Below, one piece after another: positions 16,819-26,680 of a stretch of DNA of 64,000 bases; positions within the stretch are counted from its first letter, which is position 1; every line of letters starts with the position of its first letter. The position numbers and the translations under genes were made by a program. The stretch is taken from positions 372,001 through 436,000 of the forward strand of contig NZ_CP018620.1 of assembly GCF_001908275.1 (NCBI RefSeq), given 5' to 3'. Under the pieces are notes generated by a model. That model saw only the letters and a program-made list of their open reading frames with translations. It did no database searches and was not told where the DNA came from. This DNA is from Paenibacillus xylanexedens. Its GTDB lineage: Bacteria; Bacillota; Bacilli; Paenibacillales; Paenibacillaceae.

Positions 16819-17706
16819 TTATTCCTCCCCTTTCATGGTGACGCGCTGCACAAGCGTAACGAGAATAACGATCAAGAGCAGCACCACAGCCATGGCGGAT
16901 GCCAGTCCCAGCTTGCCGTATTTAAACGCCAAATGAACCGTCTGGATTACAAATGTCATACTGCCGTTGGAACCATCGGTCATGATATATGGAATATCGA
17001 ACGCACTAATTGCGCCGCTAATCGCCAAGATCAGGTTGAGCTGCAGGATGCGTGTAATGCTTGGCAGGATGATGTGGCGGAATTGCTGCCAGCGATTGGC
17101 ACCATCAATATCGGATGCTTCATACACATCCTTCGGAATGGAGGAGATTGCACCCAGGAAAATGATAAAGTTGAAGCCCATGTATCTCCATACTGATGCA
17201 CCTGCGAGTGACACGTTGATAATATTCGGATTACCGAGCCAGAGCTGCGTGTATTGTCCCAGCCCTACAGCATGCATGAGCATATCGAGTGTACCGTCCG
17301 GTTTGAAGAAAAAGAGGAAGATAAAACCGATGGCTACACCGTTCAGCAAATATGGAAAGAACAGTATGCCTTTGAAAAAGTTTTTGCCTCGAACTTTGAA
17401 ACTCAGAATGGTGGCAAAGTAAAGCGCCAAGCCCATCTGTAAGAACGTAGCCACGAAGTAGTACAAGCTGACAATAAATACTTTGAAGTATTCGGGATCA
17501 CTGAAGATGCGCGTATAGTTCTCAAACCCAACATAATCAAACCTTTTACTGTATCCGTTCCAATCGGTAAAACTGTATTTGAACATGTTGATGACAGGTA
17601 AGTATGCAAACGTGAACAGCAACGCCAGCGGAATAATTGAGAAGGCACAGATGATAAATATGCGTTGCGCTGAGTAACCCCAATTCGAAACCTTTAAGTA
17701 CTTCAT
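16819..17706 (-). CDS. sugar ABC permease, MalF type
   Basis: This 295-residue permease has six hydrophobic segments and the EAA-type loop DVYEASDIDGANRWQQFRHIILPSITRI. It pairs with the MalG-type gene directly downstream. The ATG at 17706 has GGAGGT 9 bases upstream, whereas the longer GTG frame at 17715 overlaps that site. The context makes beta-mannooligosaccharides the probable substrate. Confidence 0.88.
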   Translation of the reverse strand: MKYLKVSNWGYSAQRIFIICAFSIIPLALLFTFAYLPVINMFKYSFTDWNGYSKRFDYVGFENYTRIFSDPEYFKVFIVSLYYFVATFLQMGLALYFATILSFKVRGKNFFKGILFFPYLLNGVAIGFIFLFFFKPDGTLDMLMHAVGLGQYTQLWLGNPNIINVSLAGASVWRYMGFNFIIFLGAISSIPKDVYEASDIDGANRWQQFRHIILPSITRILQLNLILAISGAISAFDIPYIMTDGSNGSMTFVIQTVHLAFKYGKLGLASAMAVVLLLIVILVTLVQRVTMKGEE

Positions 17707-17894
17707 GCTCTCCACACCTCCAAGCGGTTCACCCGCCTATATATCGAAAGACTCCCGTCAAATGGAATTCCTGCGGAATAACTGCCGGGGAAGAGTATGG
17801 GTATCATGCTTTCAAATACCACATACTCCATTCACAAATGGATTCCTATATCCCCGCAGTCCATTCATCACCTGATCCACTTACGTTAATCCCA

Positions 17895-19208
17895 TTATTT
17901 CGTGAGTTCTGCTCTTGCTTTGACCCATTTGTCGTTCAGATCTTTCATGATGTCGTCATACGATTCCTTGCGGTTCCCAATACCTGCTTCGATAATGCGT
18001 TTCTTGAAGTCAGGCTGCCAGAGACCGATTTCGCCTTCGTTATCAATCTTGTCGACCAGACCTTCCTGACCTTCTTTGGCAGGTGTAAGCGTGGAGAATT
18101 TCACATCTTTATATTGATCCAAAATCGGTGGCAATTCAGCATTCTTGTCTGCATCCATACCGCCGCCCTGTTCAACTGCATAGTTCGATTTCGCCAGGAA
18201 CCAGTCAATCCAGGCTTTGGCAGCAGGTTTGTTCTCACTGTTCACGTTCATGCCGATGTTATAGTCTGCGGAGAGCGGAACCACAACCTCACTTGCATTG
18301 GTTGGGAAAGGTAAGAATCCGATGTCGTCCGGGGTATCCGTCATGCCTTGGATCTGTGTGATCGCCCAAGAGCCCAGTGCCATTGTGGCAATTTTGCCTT
18401 TGGCGAGATCCGCTTTGGAGCTTTCCCAGTCGGTTGTTGTTGGATCTTTCTCGATTAGACCGTTCTTGGCTGCATCATAGAGCACTTTGTACAGTTCATA
18501 GTGCGGCTGACCAGGCACAAAGTTCTCATCTGTGTTCGGTTGGTCCACGTTAACGTAATCCACACTGCCTGCAACGGTTGGCAGATCGGATTCCCATTGG
18601 GTGAGAGCCCAGCCGGATGCATAGTTGGTGTAGAGCGGAACCGCATCTGTATTGTCTTTGACCAATTGAAGTGCAGCCTGGAATTGCTCCGGTGTTTTTG
18701 GCAATTCGGTAACGCCTGCGTCTTTGAAGACCTGTTTGTTATAAATGATTCCTGAGAACGTGATCACGGTAGGGATACCGTAGACCTGACCATCCACCAT
18801 GCGTTCTTCAATGGCGGTGTATTTGTCTTTCAATTCATCGTACGTGCCGAGCGGCTCGAAAAAGTCCGGGATATCTGCGATCGGAACACTGGTCGGGATC
18901 ATCAGTACGTCACCATAATCCTTGGTGCTCATACGGATTTTCACTTGTCCTTCGTAGTCGGCCAGCGCCTGAAAGTTTACTTTTACATCAGGATATTCCT
19001 TGTTGAATTCTGCCGCGTAATCTTTGAATACGGTATCCACAATATCTGTCCGTTGCGTCAGAACGGTTATTTCACCTTTGATATCTGCCGGATCTGTACT
19101 GATCTCCTCCCCTGCCTGCGAAGATCCACCTCCGGATGAACATGCAGCAAGTAGTGAAGTGATGAGCAGCATCGTCAGCAACATCATCCAACCTTTGTTT
19201 TTTCTCAA
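17895..19208 (-). CDS. mannooligosaccharide-binding lipoprotein (CUT1 family)
   Basis: This 437-residue extracellular solute-binding protein family 1 member has a lipobox LLAAC ending at Cys23, then a serine/glycine linker. The mature part opens with GEITVLTQRTDIVDTVFKDYAAEF, typical of sugar binders. It starts with TTG, with GAGGGG 9 bases upstream. It is the first gene of the minus arm of the mannan locus, controlled by the promoter at 19233-19291. Substrate is inferred from the adjoining GH113, GH130 and epimerase genes. Confidence 0.88.
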   Translation of the reverse strand: MRKNKGWMMLLTMLLITSLLAACSSGGGSSQAGEEISTDPADIKGEITVLTQRTDIVDTVFKDYAAEFNKEYPDVKVNFQALADYEGQVKIRMSTKDYGDVLMIPTSVPIADIPDFFEPLGTYDELKDKYTAIEERMVDGQVYGIPTVITFSGIIYNKQVFKDAGVTELPKTPEQFQAALQLVKDNTDAVPLYTNYASGWALTQWESDLPTVAGSVDYVNVDQPNTDENFVPGQPHYELYKVLYDAAKNGLIEKDPTTTDWESSKADLAKGKIATMALGSWAITQIQGMTDTPDDIGFLPFPTNASEVVVPLSADYNIGMNVNSENKPAAKAWIDWFLAKSNYAVEQGGGMDADKNAELPPILDQYKDVKFSTLTPAKEGQEGLVDKIDNEGEIGLWQPDFKKRIIEAGIGNRKESYDDIMKDLNDKWVKARAELTK

Positions 19209-19232
19209 TTGTTTCGACCCCTCTCTTAAGTT

Positions 19233-19291
19233 AATTAAGTTATCGTTAAGGTTACAAAATGAATTCTATTATGGTAACGCTTACCTGTCAA
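19233..19291 (-). promoter_or_regulatory. mannan importer promoter with cre site and LacI operator
   Basis: On the minus strand TTGACA (19291-19286), a 17-base spacer and TAGAAT (19268-19263). The spacer contains GGTAAGCGTTACCA (19285-19272), matching 13 of 14 positions of the CcpA cre consensus. Downstream lies CGATAACTTAATT (19245-19233), the same 13-mer found at the divergent epimerase promoter, presumed to bind the LacI protein of this locus. Confidence 0.75.
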
Positions 19292-19335
19292 TTAAATTAT
19301 TTATAACTTAACAAGAAAAATTGCGATGCATTTCG

Positions 19336-19393
19336 TTGACATCTGTTTTTTAGAGCACTAATATGGATTAATAAAGTTACCGATAACTTAATT
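19336..19393 (+). promoter_or_regulatory. epimerase promoter with LacI operator
   Basis: TTGACA (19336-19341), 17 bases, TAATAT (19359-19364). AAGTTACC-GATAACTT (19374-19389), a near-perfect 16-bp palindrome, lies just past the predicted transcription start, and its right half extends to the shared CGATAACTTAATT (19381-19393). Confidence 0.7.
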
Positions 19394-19432
19394 TAATTAG
19401 ATTGATGCACTATTTTGAAGGAGCGCTCACTT

Positions 19433-20623
19433 ATGAATACAAAAACAACTGAACTTCAATCTGAGATTAAGGAGCATTGGGAGAAGCAGATTTTACCCTT
19501 CTGGTCCAACCTTAAGGATACAACCCACGGTGGATTCTACGGTTGGGTTGGCAATGATCTTCAGGTTAATCAACAGGCGCCCAAAGGCGGGATCGCCACG
19601 GCACGGCAATTATGGTCTTTTGCAGCAGCCTATCGGGTTACCGGAAACGAAAGATGGCGCGATCACGCGGAGCACGCCTATCGGTTTCTCGCTGATCATG
19701 TGATGGACACCGAATATGGCGGTATGTACTGGATGGTAGATTACACAGGGGAAGCACTGGACACGAGCAAACATGTGTATACGCAATCATTCGGCGTGTA
19801 TTCACTCAGTGAGTACTATCGTGCTACCGGGGATGCTTCTGCATTGGAACTTGCGAAAACGCTTTTTGCTCTAATCGAGGACAAAGGTCTGGATGCCGAA
19901 CTACCTGCGTACAAGGAACAATTTGATCGCACATGGAAGGAACAGCCCAATGAAATGCTGAGCGAAAATGGGGTGATTGCGGATTACACAATGAATACGC
20001 ATATCCATGTGTTAGAGGCCTACACCACGCTCTATAGAGTGTGGCCGGATCAACAAGTGAAGGCAGCGCTGGAACGCCTGCTCGGAATTCTATATGAACG
20101 GGTGTATGACCAAGACACCAAGTTTCTCGGGGTATTTTTCAACAAACAGTGGGAATCCATCATCGATCTGCGCTCGTTCGGACATGACATTGAAGCCAGC
20201 TGGCTGATCGACGAAACACTGAAAGTGCTGGGACTGGAACAACATCCGGAGTATGCGGCGATGGTAACGGATATTGCCTATAACATCTCCAACGTGGCCG
20301 TAAATGCCGATGGTTCCCTGCTAAATGAACAAGAAGGTGAACATATCGATGAGAAGCGAATCTGGTGGGTTCAGGCAGAGGCGATGGTTGGTTTCTATAA
20401 TACGTATCAGCGTACAGGTGATCCACTGTTTCTGGAGAGAGTGGAACGCTTGTGGACTTATACAAAAGAAAACATCATTGATCAGCGCGCTGGCGGGGAA
20501 TGGTACTGGTCGGTTGACCGCAACGGAACACCGGATCAGAGCGAAATTGCCGGACCGTGGAAATGCCCGTATCACAATAGCAGATTCTGTATTGAACTAA
20601 TCGAGAGGATGGGATCAGAATGA
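19433..20623 (+). CDS. AGE-family epimerase, probable mannobiose/cellobiose 2-epimerase
   Basis: This 396-residue (alpha/alpha)6-barrel protein of the N-acylglucosamine 2-epimerase family carries the histidine motifs [37 protein letters not shown] and KCPYHNSRF that line the active site of cellobiose 2-epimerases. In this locus it would convert beta-1,4-mannobiose to mannosyl-glucose. The ATG at 19433 has AAGGAG 9 bases upstream. Its stop overlaps the start of the second GH130 gene (ATGA), fitting direct substrate hand-over. Confidence 0.85.
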   Translation: MNTKTTELQSEIKEHWEKQILPFWSNLKDTTHGGFYGWVGNDLQVNQQAPKGGIATARQLWSFAAAYRVTGNERWRDHAEHAYRFLADHVMDTEYGGMYWMVDYTGEALDTSKHVYTQSFGVYSLSEYYRATGDASALELAKTLFALIEDKGLDAELPAYKEQFDRTWKEQPNEMLSENGVIADYTMNTHIHVLEAYTTLYRVWPDQQVKAALERLLGILYERVYDQDTKFLGVFFNKQWESIIDLRSFGHDIEASWLIDETLKVLGLEQHPEYAAMVTDIAYNISNVAVNADGSLLNEQEGEHIDEKRIWWVQAEAMVGFYNTYQRTGDPLFLERVERLWTYTKENIIDQRAGGEWYWSVDRNGTPDQSEIAGPWKCPYHNSRFCIELIERMGSE

Positions 20624-21804
20624 TACACCCGAAATACAAGGAGTTACTGGAGAAACAGGAGCAGCTACTTAGTCGCCCTAATGAGATCAATTCTTCCTTT
20701 TACAACGGCATATATGATCGGTACCAATATCCGGTAATCACTCGCCATCATGTACCGCTGCATTGGAGATTCGATCTGAATGAGACGACAAACCCGCATT
20801 TCATGGAACGCCTGGGCATTAACGCAACACTGAATCCGGGAGCCATCTATTTCAATGGCAAATACATCATGGTCATCCGTACGGAAGGATTGGATCGCAA
20901 ATCAATCTTTGCACTCGCCGAGAGTGACAATGGAATTGACGGGTTCCGTTTCACGGATAAACCATTGGTCTGGAATGATATCGATGCGGATGAAACCAAT
21001 CAGTATGATATGCGCCTTGTTCAACATGAAGATGGCTGGATCTATGGCATCTATTGCTCGGAACGCAAAGACCCGGAGGCTCCTGCATTTGATACATCCA
21101 GCGCAGTTGCACAGGCAGGACTGGTTCGTACACGGGATCTTACAAGCTGGGAACGGTTGCCCAACATCACAACGAATTCCCCTCAACAGCGCAATGTCGT
21201 ATTGCACCCGGAATTCGTGGATGGAAAATATGCCTTCTACACACGTCCACAGGACGGATTCATCTCGACAGGCAGCGGCGGCGGAATCGCCTTTGGTCTG
21301 TGTGAGGATATCTTGAACCCTGTCATTCATGAAGAGACAATTATCGACGAACGGCAATATCATACGGTATATGAGGTCAAAAACGGTCAAGGCCCTGCTC
21401 CGCTCAAGACGGATCGTGGCTGGATTCACATTGCTCACGGAGTTCGGAACACCGCGGCAGGCCTGCGTTATGTGTTATACACCTTCGCTACGGATCTGAA
21501 TGATCCGGCGCGTATGATCGCCAAGCCGGGCGGCCACTTCATTGCCCCTTATGACGATGAGCGTGTAGGCGATGTATCCAATGTTATTTTCTGCAACGGT
21601 GCTGTGGTCAATGAAGATGACGAGGTCTTTATCTATTACGCTTCCAGTGATACCCGCTGTCATGTGGCAACAACGACGCTCGAAAAACTAGTCGATTATA
21701 CGTTCAATACACCGGCTGATCCATATCGTTCCTTGGATTGTGCTAGCCAGCGGGGTCAGCTGATTGAACAGAATGAGAAGCTTTTACAGAAACAATTGAC
21801 ATAA
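20620..21804 (+). CDS. GH130 4-O-beta-D-mannosyl-D-glucose phosphorylase
   Basis: This 394-residue GH130 protein is longer at the N-terminus than the other one in this locus and resembles subfamily 1. The proton donor is expected at Asp130 (NQYDMRLVQ). [29 protein letters not shown] and [20 protein letters not shown] are further family segments. It should split mannosyl-glucose with phosphate to mannose 1-phosphate and glucose. Coupling to the epimerase by a 4-base overlap supports the epimerase-phosphorylase pathway known from Bacteroides and Ruminococcus. Confidence 0.87.
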   Translation: MIHPKYKELLEKQEQLLSRPNEINSSFYNGIYDRYQYPVITRHHVPLHWRFDLNETTNPHFMERLGINATLNPGAIYFNGKYIMVIRTEGLDRKSIFALAESDNGIDGFRFTDKPLVWNDIDADETNQYDMRLVQHEDGWIYGIYCSERKDPEAPAFDTSSAVAQAGLVRTRDLTSWERLPNITTNSPQQRNVVLHPEFVDGKYAFYTRPQDGFISTGSGGGIAFGLCEDILNPVIHEETIIDERQYHTVYEVKNGQGPAPLKTDRGWIHIAHGVRNTAAGLRYVLYTFATDLNDPARMIAKPGGHFIAPYDDERVGDVSNVIFCNGAVVNEDDEVFIYYASSDTRCHVATTTLEKLVDYTFNTPADPYRSLDCASQRGQLIEQNEKLLQKQLT

Positions 21805-21989
21805 CATCGGTAGAGCGTCCTCTCAGGTAAACCTGCAATGTGCTGAAAATTAGCTAAACAACAGCCAGAATGGCTTTATTCCAAGTGGGTAACGATGTAT
21901 ACTGATATGGATTGTTATTATGTTGGAAGAAAGTGTTCATCATAGTGACAGCACATTGTGCCTATACCGGCTTGAAGGAGGCGACCATA

Positions 21990-23021
21990 CTGAAGAACAA
22001 TATCACCATGCGGGATATCGCCGACAGGCTCGGGGTCAGCAGTGTGACCGTCTCGAAAGCATTGAATGATAAAGATGGCGTGAGTGGCGAATTAAAGGAA
22101 AAAATTAAAGTGCTTGCTGTTGAAATGGGCTATCGGTATAATGCTGTTGCCCGTTCGATGAAGGAAGGCTTAACCCATAATATTGGCGTAATTATCCCGG
22201 AGCGTTTTACCGGACCTACGCAGTCGTTCTATGTACGCGTGTTCCAGCGCATCACCAAACATCTGGAGGAACAGGGCTACTACGGCATTCTGCACATTCT
22301 GAATGTGGAGGATGAGGAAGAATTAACGTTGCCCAAGCTGTACAGTGACAACAAGGTCGATGGTTTCATCGTGCTCGGACAGATCAGCAAAGAGTATATT
22401 GAACTGGTGCGATCGATGGAAGTTCCCAAAATGTTTCTCGACTTCTACGATGAACATTCGGACATCGATTCCGTTGTTACCGATAACTTCTACGCTGCCT
22501 ATGAGCTGACGAACTATCTGGTTCAGCAGGGCCACCGTAACATTGCTTATGTAGGGAACTTGTATTCCACGAGCAGCATCCAGGACCGATTCCTCGGGTA
22601 CTACAAATCCTTGCTGGAACATCGCTTGCCGATGAATCCGGATCTGGTTCTGAATGATCGGGATGAACGGGGTACGTTTATTGAGATTGATCTGCCGGAA
22701 CAGCTGCCAACCGCTTTTGTATGCAACTGTGATCAGGTCGCTCATCTGCTCGTTCAGAAACTGACTTCCATGGATATTCAGGTGCCTGGCCAATGCTCTG
22801 TTGTTGGTTTTGATAATGATATCTATGCCACGCTCTCCGATCCCAAGCTCACAACCGTCGAAGTGGATGTGGAACAGATGGCACGCACGGCAGTTCAGTC
22901 CATGCTCAAAAAGGTCGACAACCCAAACCGCAGTTTCGGCCGTGTACACGTGAAAGGCAACATCATCTATCGTGACTCGGTGAGTGCTGTGTCTGCCTCA
23001 TCAGATACTATGGATATTTGA
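21990..23021 (+). CDS. LacI family regulator of the mannan locus
   Basis: This protein of about 343 residues has a LacI helix-turn-helix (TMRDIADRLGVSSVTVSKAL) at the N-terminus and a periplasmic-binding-type sensor domain with SVVGFDNDIYATLSDPKLTTVEVD near the C-terminus. The best start is a CTG at 21990, with AAGGAGG exactly 8 bases upstream and only 9 residues before the helix-turn-helix. TTG at 21912 and GTGs in between lack ribosome sites. The shared operator at 19233-19245 and 19381-19393 is the probable target. Confidence 0.85.
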   Translation: MKNNITMRDIADRLGVSSVTVSKALNDKDGVSGELKEKIKVLAVEMGYRYNAVARSMKEGLTHNIGVIIPERFTGPTQSFYVRVFQRITKHLEEQGYYGILHILNVEDEEELTLPKLYSDNKVDGFIVLGQISKEYIELVRSMEVPKMFLDFYDEHSDIDSVVTDNFYAAYELTNYLVQQGHRNIAYVGNLYSTSSIQDRFLGYYKSLLEHRLPMNPDLVLNDRDERGTFIEIDLPEQLPTAFVCNCDQVAHLLVQKLTSMDIQVPGQCSVVGFDNDIYATLSDPKLTTVEVDVEQMARTAVQSMLKKVDNPNRSFGRVHVKGNIIYRDSVSAVSASSDTMDI

Positions 23022-23050
23022 ATTAAAAAATGAAATAAACGAACACAGAT

Positions 23051-23083
23051 GACTGGCCTTTATCTTACGGGCCAGTCTTTTCT
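23051..23083 (+). terminator. terminator of the LacI gene
   Basis: GACTGGCC (23051-23058) pairs with GGCCAGTC (23070-23077), followed by TTTTCT. The convergent membrane gene ends 14 bases further. Confidence 0.8.
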
Positions 23084-23096
23084 GATGCATCGGAGC

Positions 23097-23774
23097 TTAA
23101 CGACGGCGATGATCTGTTGAATTTTTCAAAAATGTAGTCGTTCTCCAAATCGAGAGGATGAGGATCAGCTCATACACATTGGTTAAAGCTCCGGTTTCCA
23201 CTGGCAAGGAGATTAACTGCCCTACAAACAACAAGGCAGTTCCAACAAACAGCCAAACCCATTTATGTTTGAAAAGAACGACCAGGCTAACAAATAACAG
23301 AACAATCCCCACGATGATCACCATCATCGGCGGACCTCCATGACCTTCTGCCATATATCTCAGTACTCCATACTCTTCTGTAACTTTGAGATTTTTAACC
23401 TCAGATAAAGTAAAGCCTACAATCTGGTAGATAACCAGACCTAAAGTTATCAGCCATGCTACCACACTCGTTATACTTCTATTGGCAAACTTGGTACCTG
23501 AGCTGCGCAAGATATGGTAGCCAACAAGAATAAGGGTAGGGGTAGCAAAGGCATGTAGCCAAAATCGAAGGCTACTGAGAACCATTAACACTTCCCCATC
23601 CCCTATCAAATTACCTACAGCAATAATTCCATTGTCATATGCCAAGCTGAACGCTACAAATAGCTGAAAACTGGAATACGCGAGCCATTGCTTCCTCTGG
23701 GTTAAATCGAAGGCCATCCAAACAACAAGTATCAAATAAACAAGCGTAAGTGCGGAATATATCCATACATCCAA
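23097..23774 (-). CDS. uncharacterised multi-pass membrane protein
   Basis: This 225-residue protein has about seven hydrophobic segments and short polar loops; no charged catalytic motif stands out. I do not recognise a named family. It starts with TTG behind an AAGGATGG ribosome site, faces the LacI gene tail to tail and is alone in its transcription unit, so context gives no functional hint. The gap upstream (23775-24100) contains only the pectate lyase terminator. Confidence 0.6.
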   Translation of the reverse strand: MDVWIYSALTLVYLILVVWMAFDLTQRKQWLAYSSFQLFVAFSLAYDNGIIAVGNLIGDGEVLMVLSSLRFWLHAFATPTLILVGYHILRSSGTKFANRSITSVVAWLITLGLVIYQIVGFTLSEVKNLKVTEEYGVLRYMAEGHGGPPMMVIIVGIVLLFVSLVVLFKHKWVWLFVGTALLFVGQLISLPVETGALTNVYELILILSIWRTTTFLKNSTDHRRR

Positions 23775-24013
23775 GTTGCTTCACCATCCTTATGAGTCAA
23801 TTCTAATAAATTATATTTACCGGTAAGTAAAATTACAAGGCGTACTTGTATAAATGGTTAATTTGTCATAAATTACTCACAAAGGTAATGAAGATAAATA
23901 AAGATTCACAACGATCACCGGCGAGACCAACACATGCTGTAGCTGGAGATGATCCACCCTAACAAGGAGTCACTTTTCAAGCGGCCCGCCAAACTGTTTA
24001 TGGAGCCGATTCA

Positions 24014-24062
24014 TATAAAAAGAGCACTCCCGGCTATCGTAGCTGCAGGAGCACTCTTTTCC
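24014..24062 (-). terminator. terminator of the pectate lyase gene
   Basis: Arms AAAAGAG-CTCC and GGAG-CTCTTTT with a 2x2 internal mismatch form a stem, followed on the minus strand by TTTTT. No gene was seen in the remaining part of 23775-24100. Confidence 0.6.
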
Positions 24063-24100
24063 TTATTTGAAGAACGTAAAAGCAACAGGTTACTTTGATA

Positions 24101-25528
24101 TCAATAACTTGTCTTCAACCAATTGTCCTTGGACCAGGTCAGTTTACCCGAACCCGCGCCATTGGAAGCCGTGAGGCGTGCATTCAACGTAGATGGATCA
24201 TCCGTGGTATAGCTGTAAGGAAGTGTCGAGAAGCCGTTCCAGGAGAACGATTTCACCACGGCCGGGATTGGCGCCAGTGGACTGCCAGACGTATCACTGC
24301 TGCCACGGAATGAGCTTCCATCCAAAGAATACATGGTATCGGTCACTCTGATTTTGCCGGTATAGGTTGGATCTGCCGGATCGGTCTGATTGTTGCGCAC
24401 AGGATACAGCACGTCCTTGATGACTGATTTCTCAACTAATACGGCTCCGCTCTCTGTGGAGATTGCCCCATTGCCAATGATATCGAATTTATAACCTTTG
24501 GATGCAATCGCTGTTGCCATCGCCGTTGTAATTTTGGCTTTAGCGGCACGTGCCCCTGTCGCATCCATCACGATGTTATATGCATGTGCGTTGCCTCCAC
24601 GCAGGCGTGGCATCCGATCCTGAATATCTTTGTACAGATTATGGTGCAGGGTCATGGACAGGTTGGCGTTAGCTGATTCCAGGCTGGTCGAACCGACCAG
24701 ATGTCCTTTCTTTTGTGGTCCCGAGATGGCGATAATATCGGCTTTGCTGAGACCTACAGCACTGCTGCGCAGGTAGTTGTACATGGGATAGGAAGCCTTA
24801 TTTGCTTCCAATTCGTTAATCTGCTGGGTGACCCAGCTGTTCGAGCTGCCGTCATCCCCTTTGAAGAGGGACCAGGAGATGGTCACGCCGCTGGTTCCTT
24901 TTTTCGAATCGATGAGTCCGTCATAGGCTTTATTAAATGTGCAGTGATCAATCCATACGTTGCTGTTCTCCTCCAGGGTGATGTAATCCCAATCGTTCTT
25001 GTCGTAATCACCTTTGGTGGATTCATCCCATTCCCATAACTCATCAAACTCCAGGTTGCGGATGATGACATTTGAGCTTCGTTTCACGCTGATCGCAGCG
25101 TGTTTGATCTTGGAACCATTGGTGGAGAAAATCGTGAGTCCATTGAAACCGTCAATCGTGAGCTTGCTGACACCGGTCTGTTTTAATACGGGATGTGTCA
25201 GCGCATCATTATGCTTGGCAAAAGGAGAAGTCTGCGCTGCGCTCGGAATTTCATTCCATCCCAGATTCAGATCGTTCATGATCTCAACAACTTTGACACC
25301 GGAGTTCTTTTTCAGTGCCAGTGCCAGATCGGTCGCATTATACACTTTCTTATACGTGGCTGTGTTTGATTCGCTGATGATACCGCCACCCGCATTCCCT
25401 TGGGAGAAGCCTGTAAGATTGTAGTCTGCGTTACCCGCTGCCTGCACACTTGCCGGGCCGGACAATAAAGTTAACCCCAACGTTAGAGCCAGAGCTGTGC
25501 TGCATAGGCTTCGAAATTTGCTTTTCAT
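24101..25528 (-). CDS. secreted pectate lyase, PL1 family
   Basis: This 475-residue parallel beta-helix enzyme has a Sec signal peptide cleaved after SVQA (residue 30). The PL1 motifs VWIDHCTF and the catalytic-arginine segment RMPRLRGG are present. NSNVWIDH and YDGLIDSKKG provide the calcium-binding acidic residues expected in this family. It cleaves polygalacturonate by beta-elimination outside the cell. ATG at 25528 has GGGAGG 10 bases upstream. A cre site in the promoter region indicates carbon catabolite repression. The C-terminal 70 residues (after about 400) look like an accessory strand region. Confidence 0.88.
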   Translation of the reverse strand: MKSKFRSLCSTALALTLGLTLLSGPASVQAAGNADYNLTGFSQGNAGGGIISESNTATYKKVYNATDLALALKKNSGVKVVEIMNDLNLGWNEIPSAAQTSPFAKHNDALTHPVLKQTGVSKLTIDGFNGLTIFSTNGSKIKHAAISVKRSSNVIIRNLEFDELWEWDESTKGDYDKNDWDYITLEENSNVWIDHCTFNKAYDGLIDSKKGTSGVTISWSLFKGDDGSSNSWVTQQINELEANKASYPMYNYLRSSAVGLSKADIIAISGPQKKGHLVGSTSLESANANLSMTLHHNLYKDIQDRMPRLRGGNAHAYNIVMDATGARAAKAKITTAMATAIASKGYKFDIIGNGAISTESGAVLVEKSVIKDVLYPVRNNQTDPADPTYTGKIRVTDTMYSLDGSSFRGSSDTSGSPLAPIPAVVKSFSWNGFSTLPYSYTTDDPSTLNARLTASNGAGSGKLTWSKDNWLKTSY

Positions 25529-25615
25529 CGATTCCATTCCTCCCAATATATGATGATTACATTCGCCCATCGCTGCCATGCCAAGTTACGAAGGACATGT
25601 TCTCAATGTAAGTGT

Positions 25616-25629
25616 TGAAAGCGATTACA
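25616..25629. promoter_or_regulatory. CcpA cre site before the pectate lyase gene
   Basis: TGAAAGCGATTACA fits the TGNAANCGNWNNCA cre consensus and also reads as TGTAATCGCTTTCA on the coding strand. It lies 87 bases upstream of the ATG. Nothing else is seen between 25529 and 25818. Confidence 0.7.
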
Positions 25630-25818
25630 ACAATAATCCCTATCTCACATGTGGTTAGGAAAGGCTGGTATGGTAAGGGTTTGTACTGTAAGCAACCTTG
25701 AATCGTACAGAGTTAACTTGGGGAGTAAGGTTTCAGGAATATATCGTGGTAACAAGAACATTCCAGATGGGATGAAATTAAAAAAGCAGGACTGCATCTG
25801 CCGCAGACCTGCTCGATT

Positions 25819-26334
25819 TTACTTTTTGATGGAACGTGTCCAGAAGCCGCCATGGAACTGTTTAGGCTCCACGGTAATAACAAATGCTTTGGGGTCCAGA
25901 TCGAGAATCGTCTGGTAGAGCAATTTCTGGTTTTTACGTTTTGCCAGAATCTCCATCACAAGCCGATCTCCATCACGTCCACTGCCCACCCATGCAGTAA
26001 CACCATATCCTTTATCTCGCAGGGCATTCGCGACGTTATTGCCCATCTGGTTACAGATGACTTTAACGGTAACGTAACCGAGCGCGATCTTCTCTTCAAT
26101 CCACGCACCGAGCAACACTCCCAGTCCATAACCCACCGCGTACACGATCAGGGCCGAAGGCTGAGTCAGGTATTGGAGCACAAGATTCAGACCGAGTACA
26201 TAGATCACAATCTCACCCATGCTGATCAGTGCGGCGATGTATTTCTGTCCTTTGAGTGTCAGAATCATCCGGAGTGTATAAGCGGATACGTACACAATCT
26301 GGATCAAAAAGATAAATACCAATATTTTAAACAA
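25819..26334 (-). CDS. DUF2179 (UPF0316, YebE-like) membrane protein
   Basis: This 171-residue protein has three N-terminal transmembrane segments (UPF0316 part: FLIQIVYVSAYTLRMILTLKGQ), followed by a cytoplasmic DUF2179 domain (GYGVTAWVGSGRDGDRLVMEILAKRKN). DUF2179 is shared with the YitT family; function in cells is not established. It starts with TTG, with GAGGG 7 bases upstream. It is monocistronic, between the pectate lyase and leucine dehydrogenase regions. Confidence 0.85.
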   Translation of the reverse strand: MFKILVFIFLIQIVYVSAYTLRMILTLKGQKYIAALISMGEIVIYVLGLNLVLQYLTQPSALIVYAVGYGLGVLLGAWIEEKIALGYVTVKVICNQMGNNVANALRDKGYGVTAWVGSGRDGDRLVMEILAKRKNQKLLYQTILDLDPKAFVITVEPKQFHGGFWTRSIKK

Positions 26335-26680
26335 TCACAATCCCTCTTTCCTGGCCCTCACAACGGAATTGGCCCTTTGCTGCATATACTCGACGATTTC
26401 GTTTCATCTATGCTTCCTGTATGTTCGCTCTATCTCCATCATTGGACGTTATGCCCTCATTCTAAACGGTTGAATGTAAATCCGTAGGCATTTTCTGCTC
26501 TCTGGCATGCCGGAACTGCAATTATAGAACCGTTTGTACCGATTATCAACCCGGCGGAGGTCCCAGGGGCGAAAACGGGGGTCTTTGAATATGCTGTATC
26601 ATCATAAAGCCAAGCACGCTGGCACAGGATATCAGGTCAAAACCAGGATGGATGGGTCAAAACAAAAAGGGGGTGCCGTC
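26335..26680. other. leader region without recognised gene
   Basis: About 346 bases precede the leucine dehydrogenase. An open frame runs from 26534 in phase with the gene but has no ribosome site and no family resemblance. The G-rich stretch 26550-26590 could fold, but I recognise no T-box or riboswitch core. Confidence 0.4.

Noticed and set aside
26540..26680. Possible T-box or other riboswitch upstream of leucine dehydrogenase
   Set aside because: No T-box sequence, terminator or known aptamer core could be found; G-rich composition alone is not evidence.
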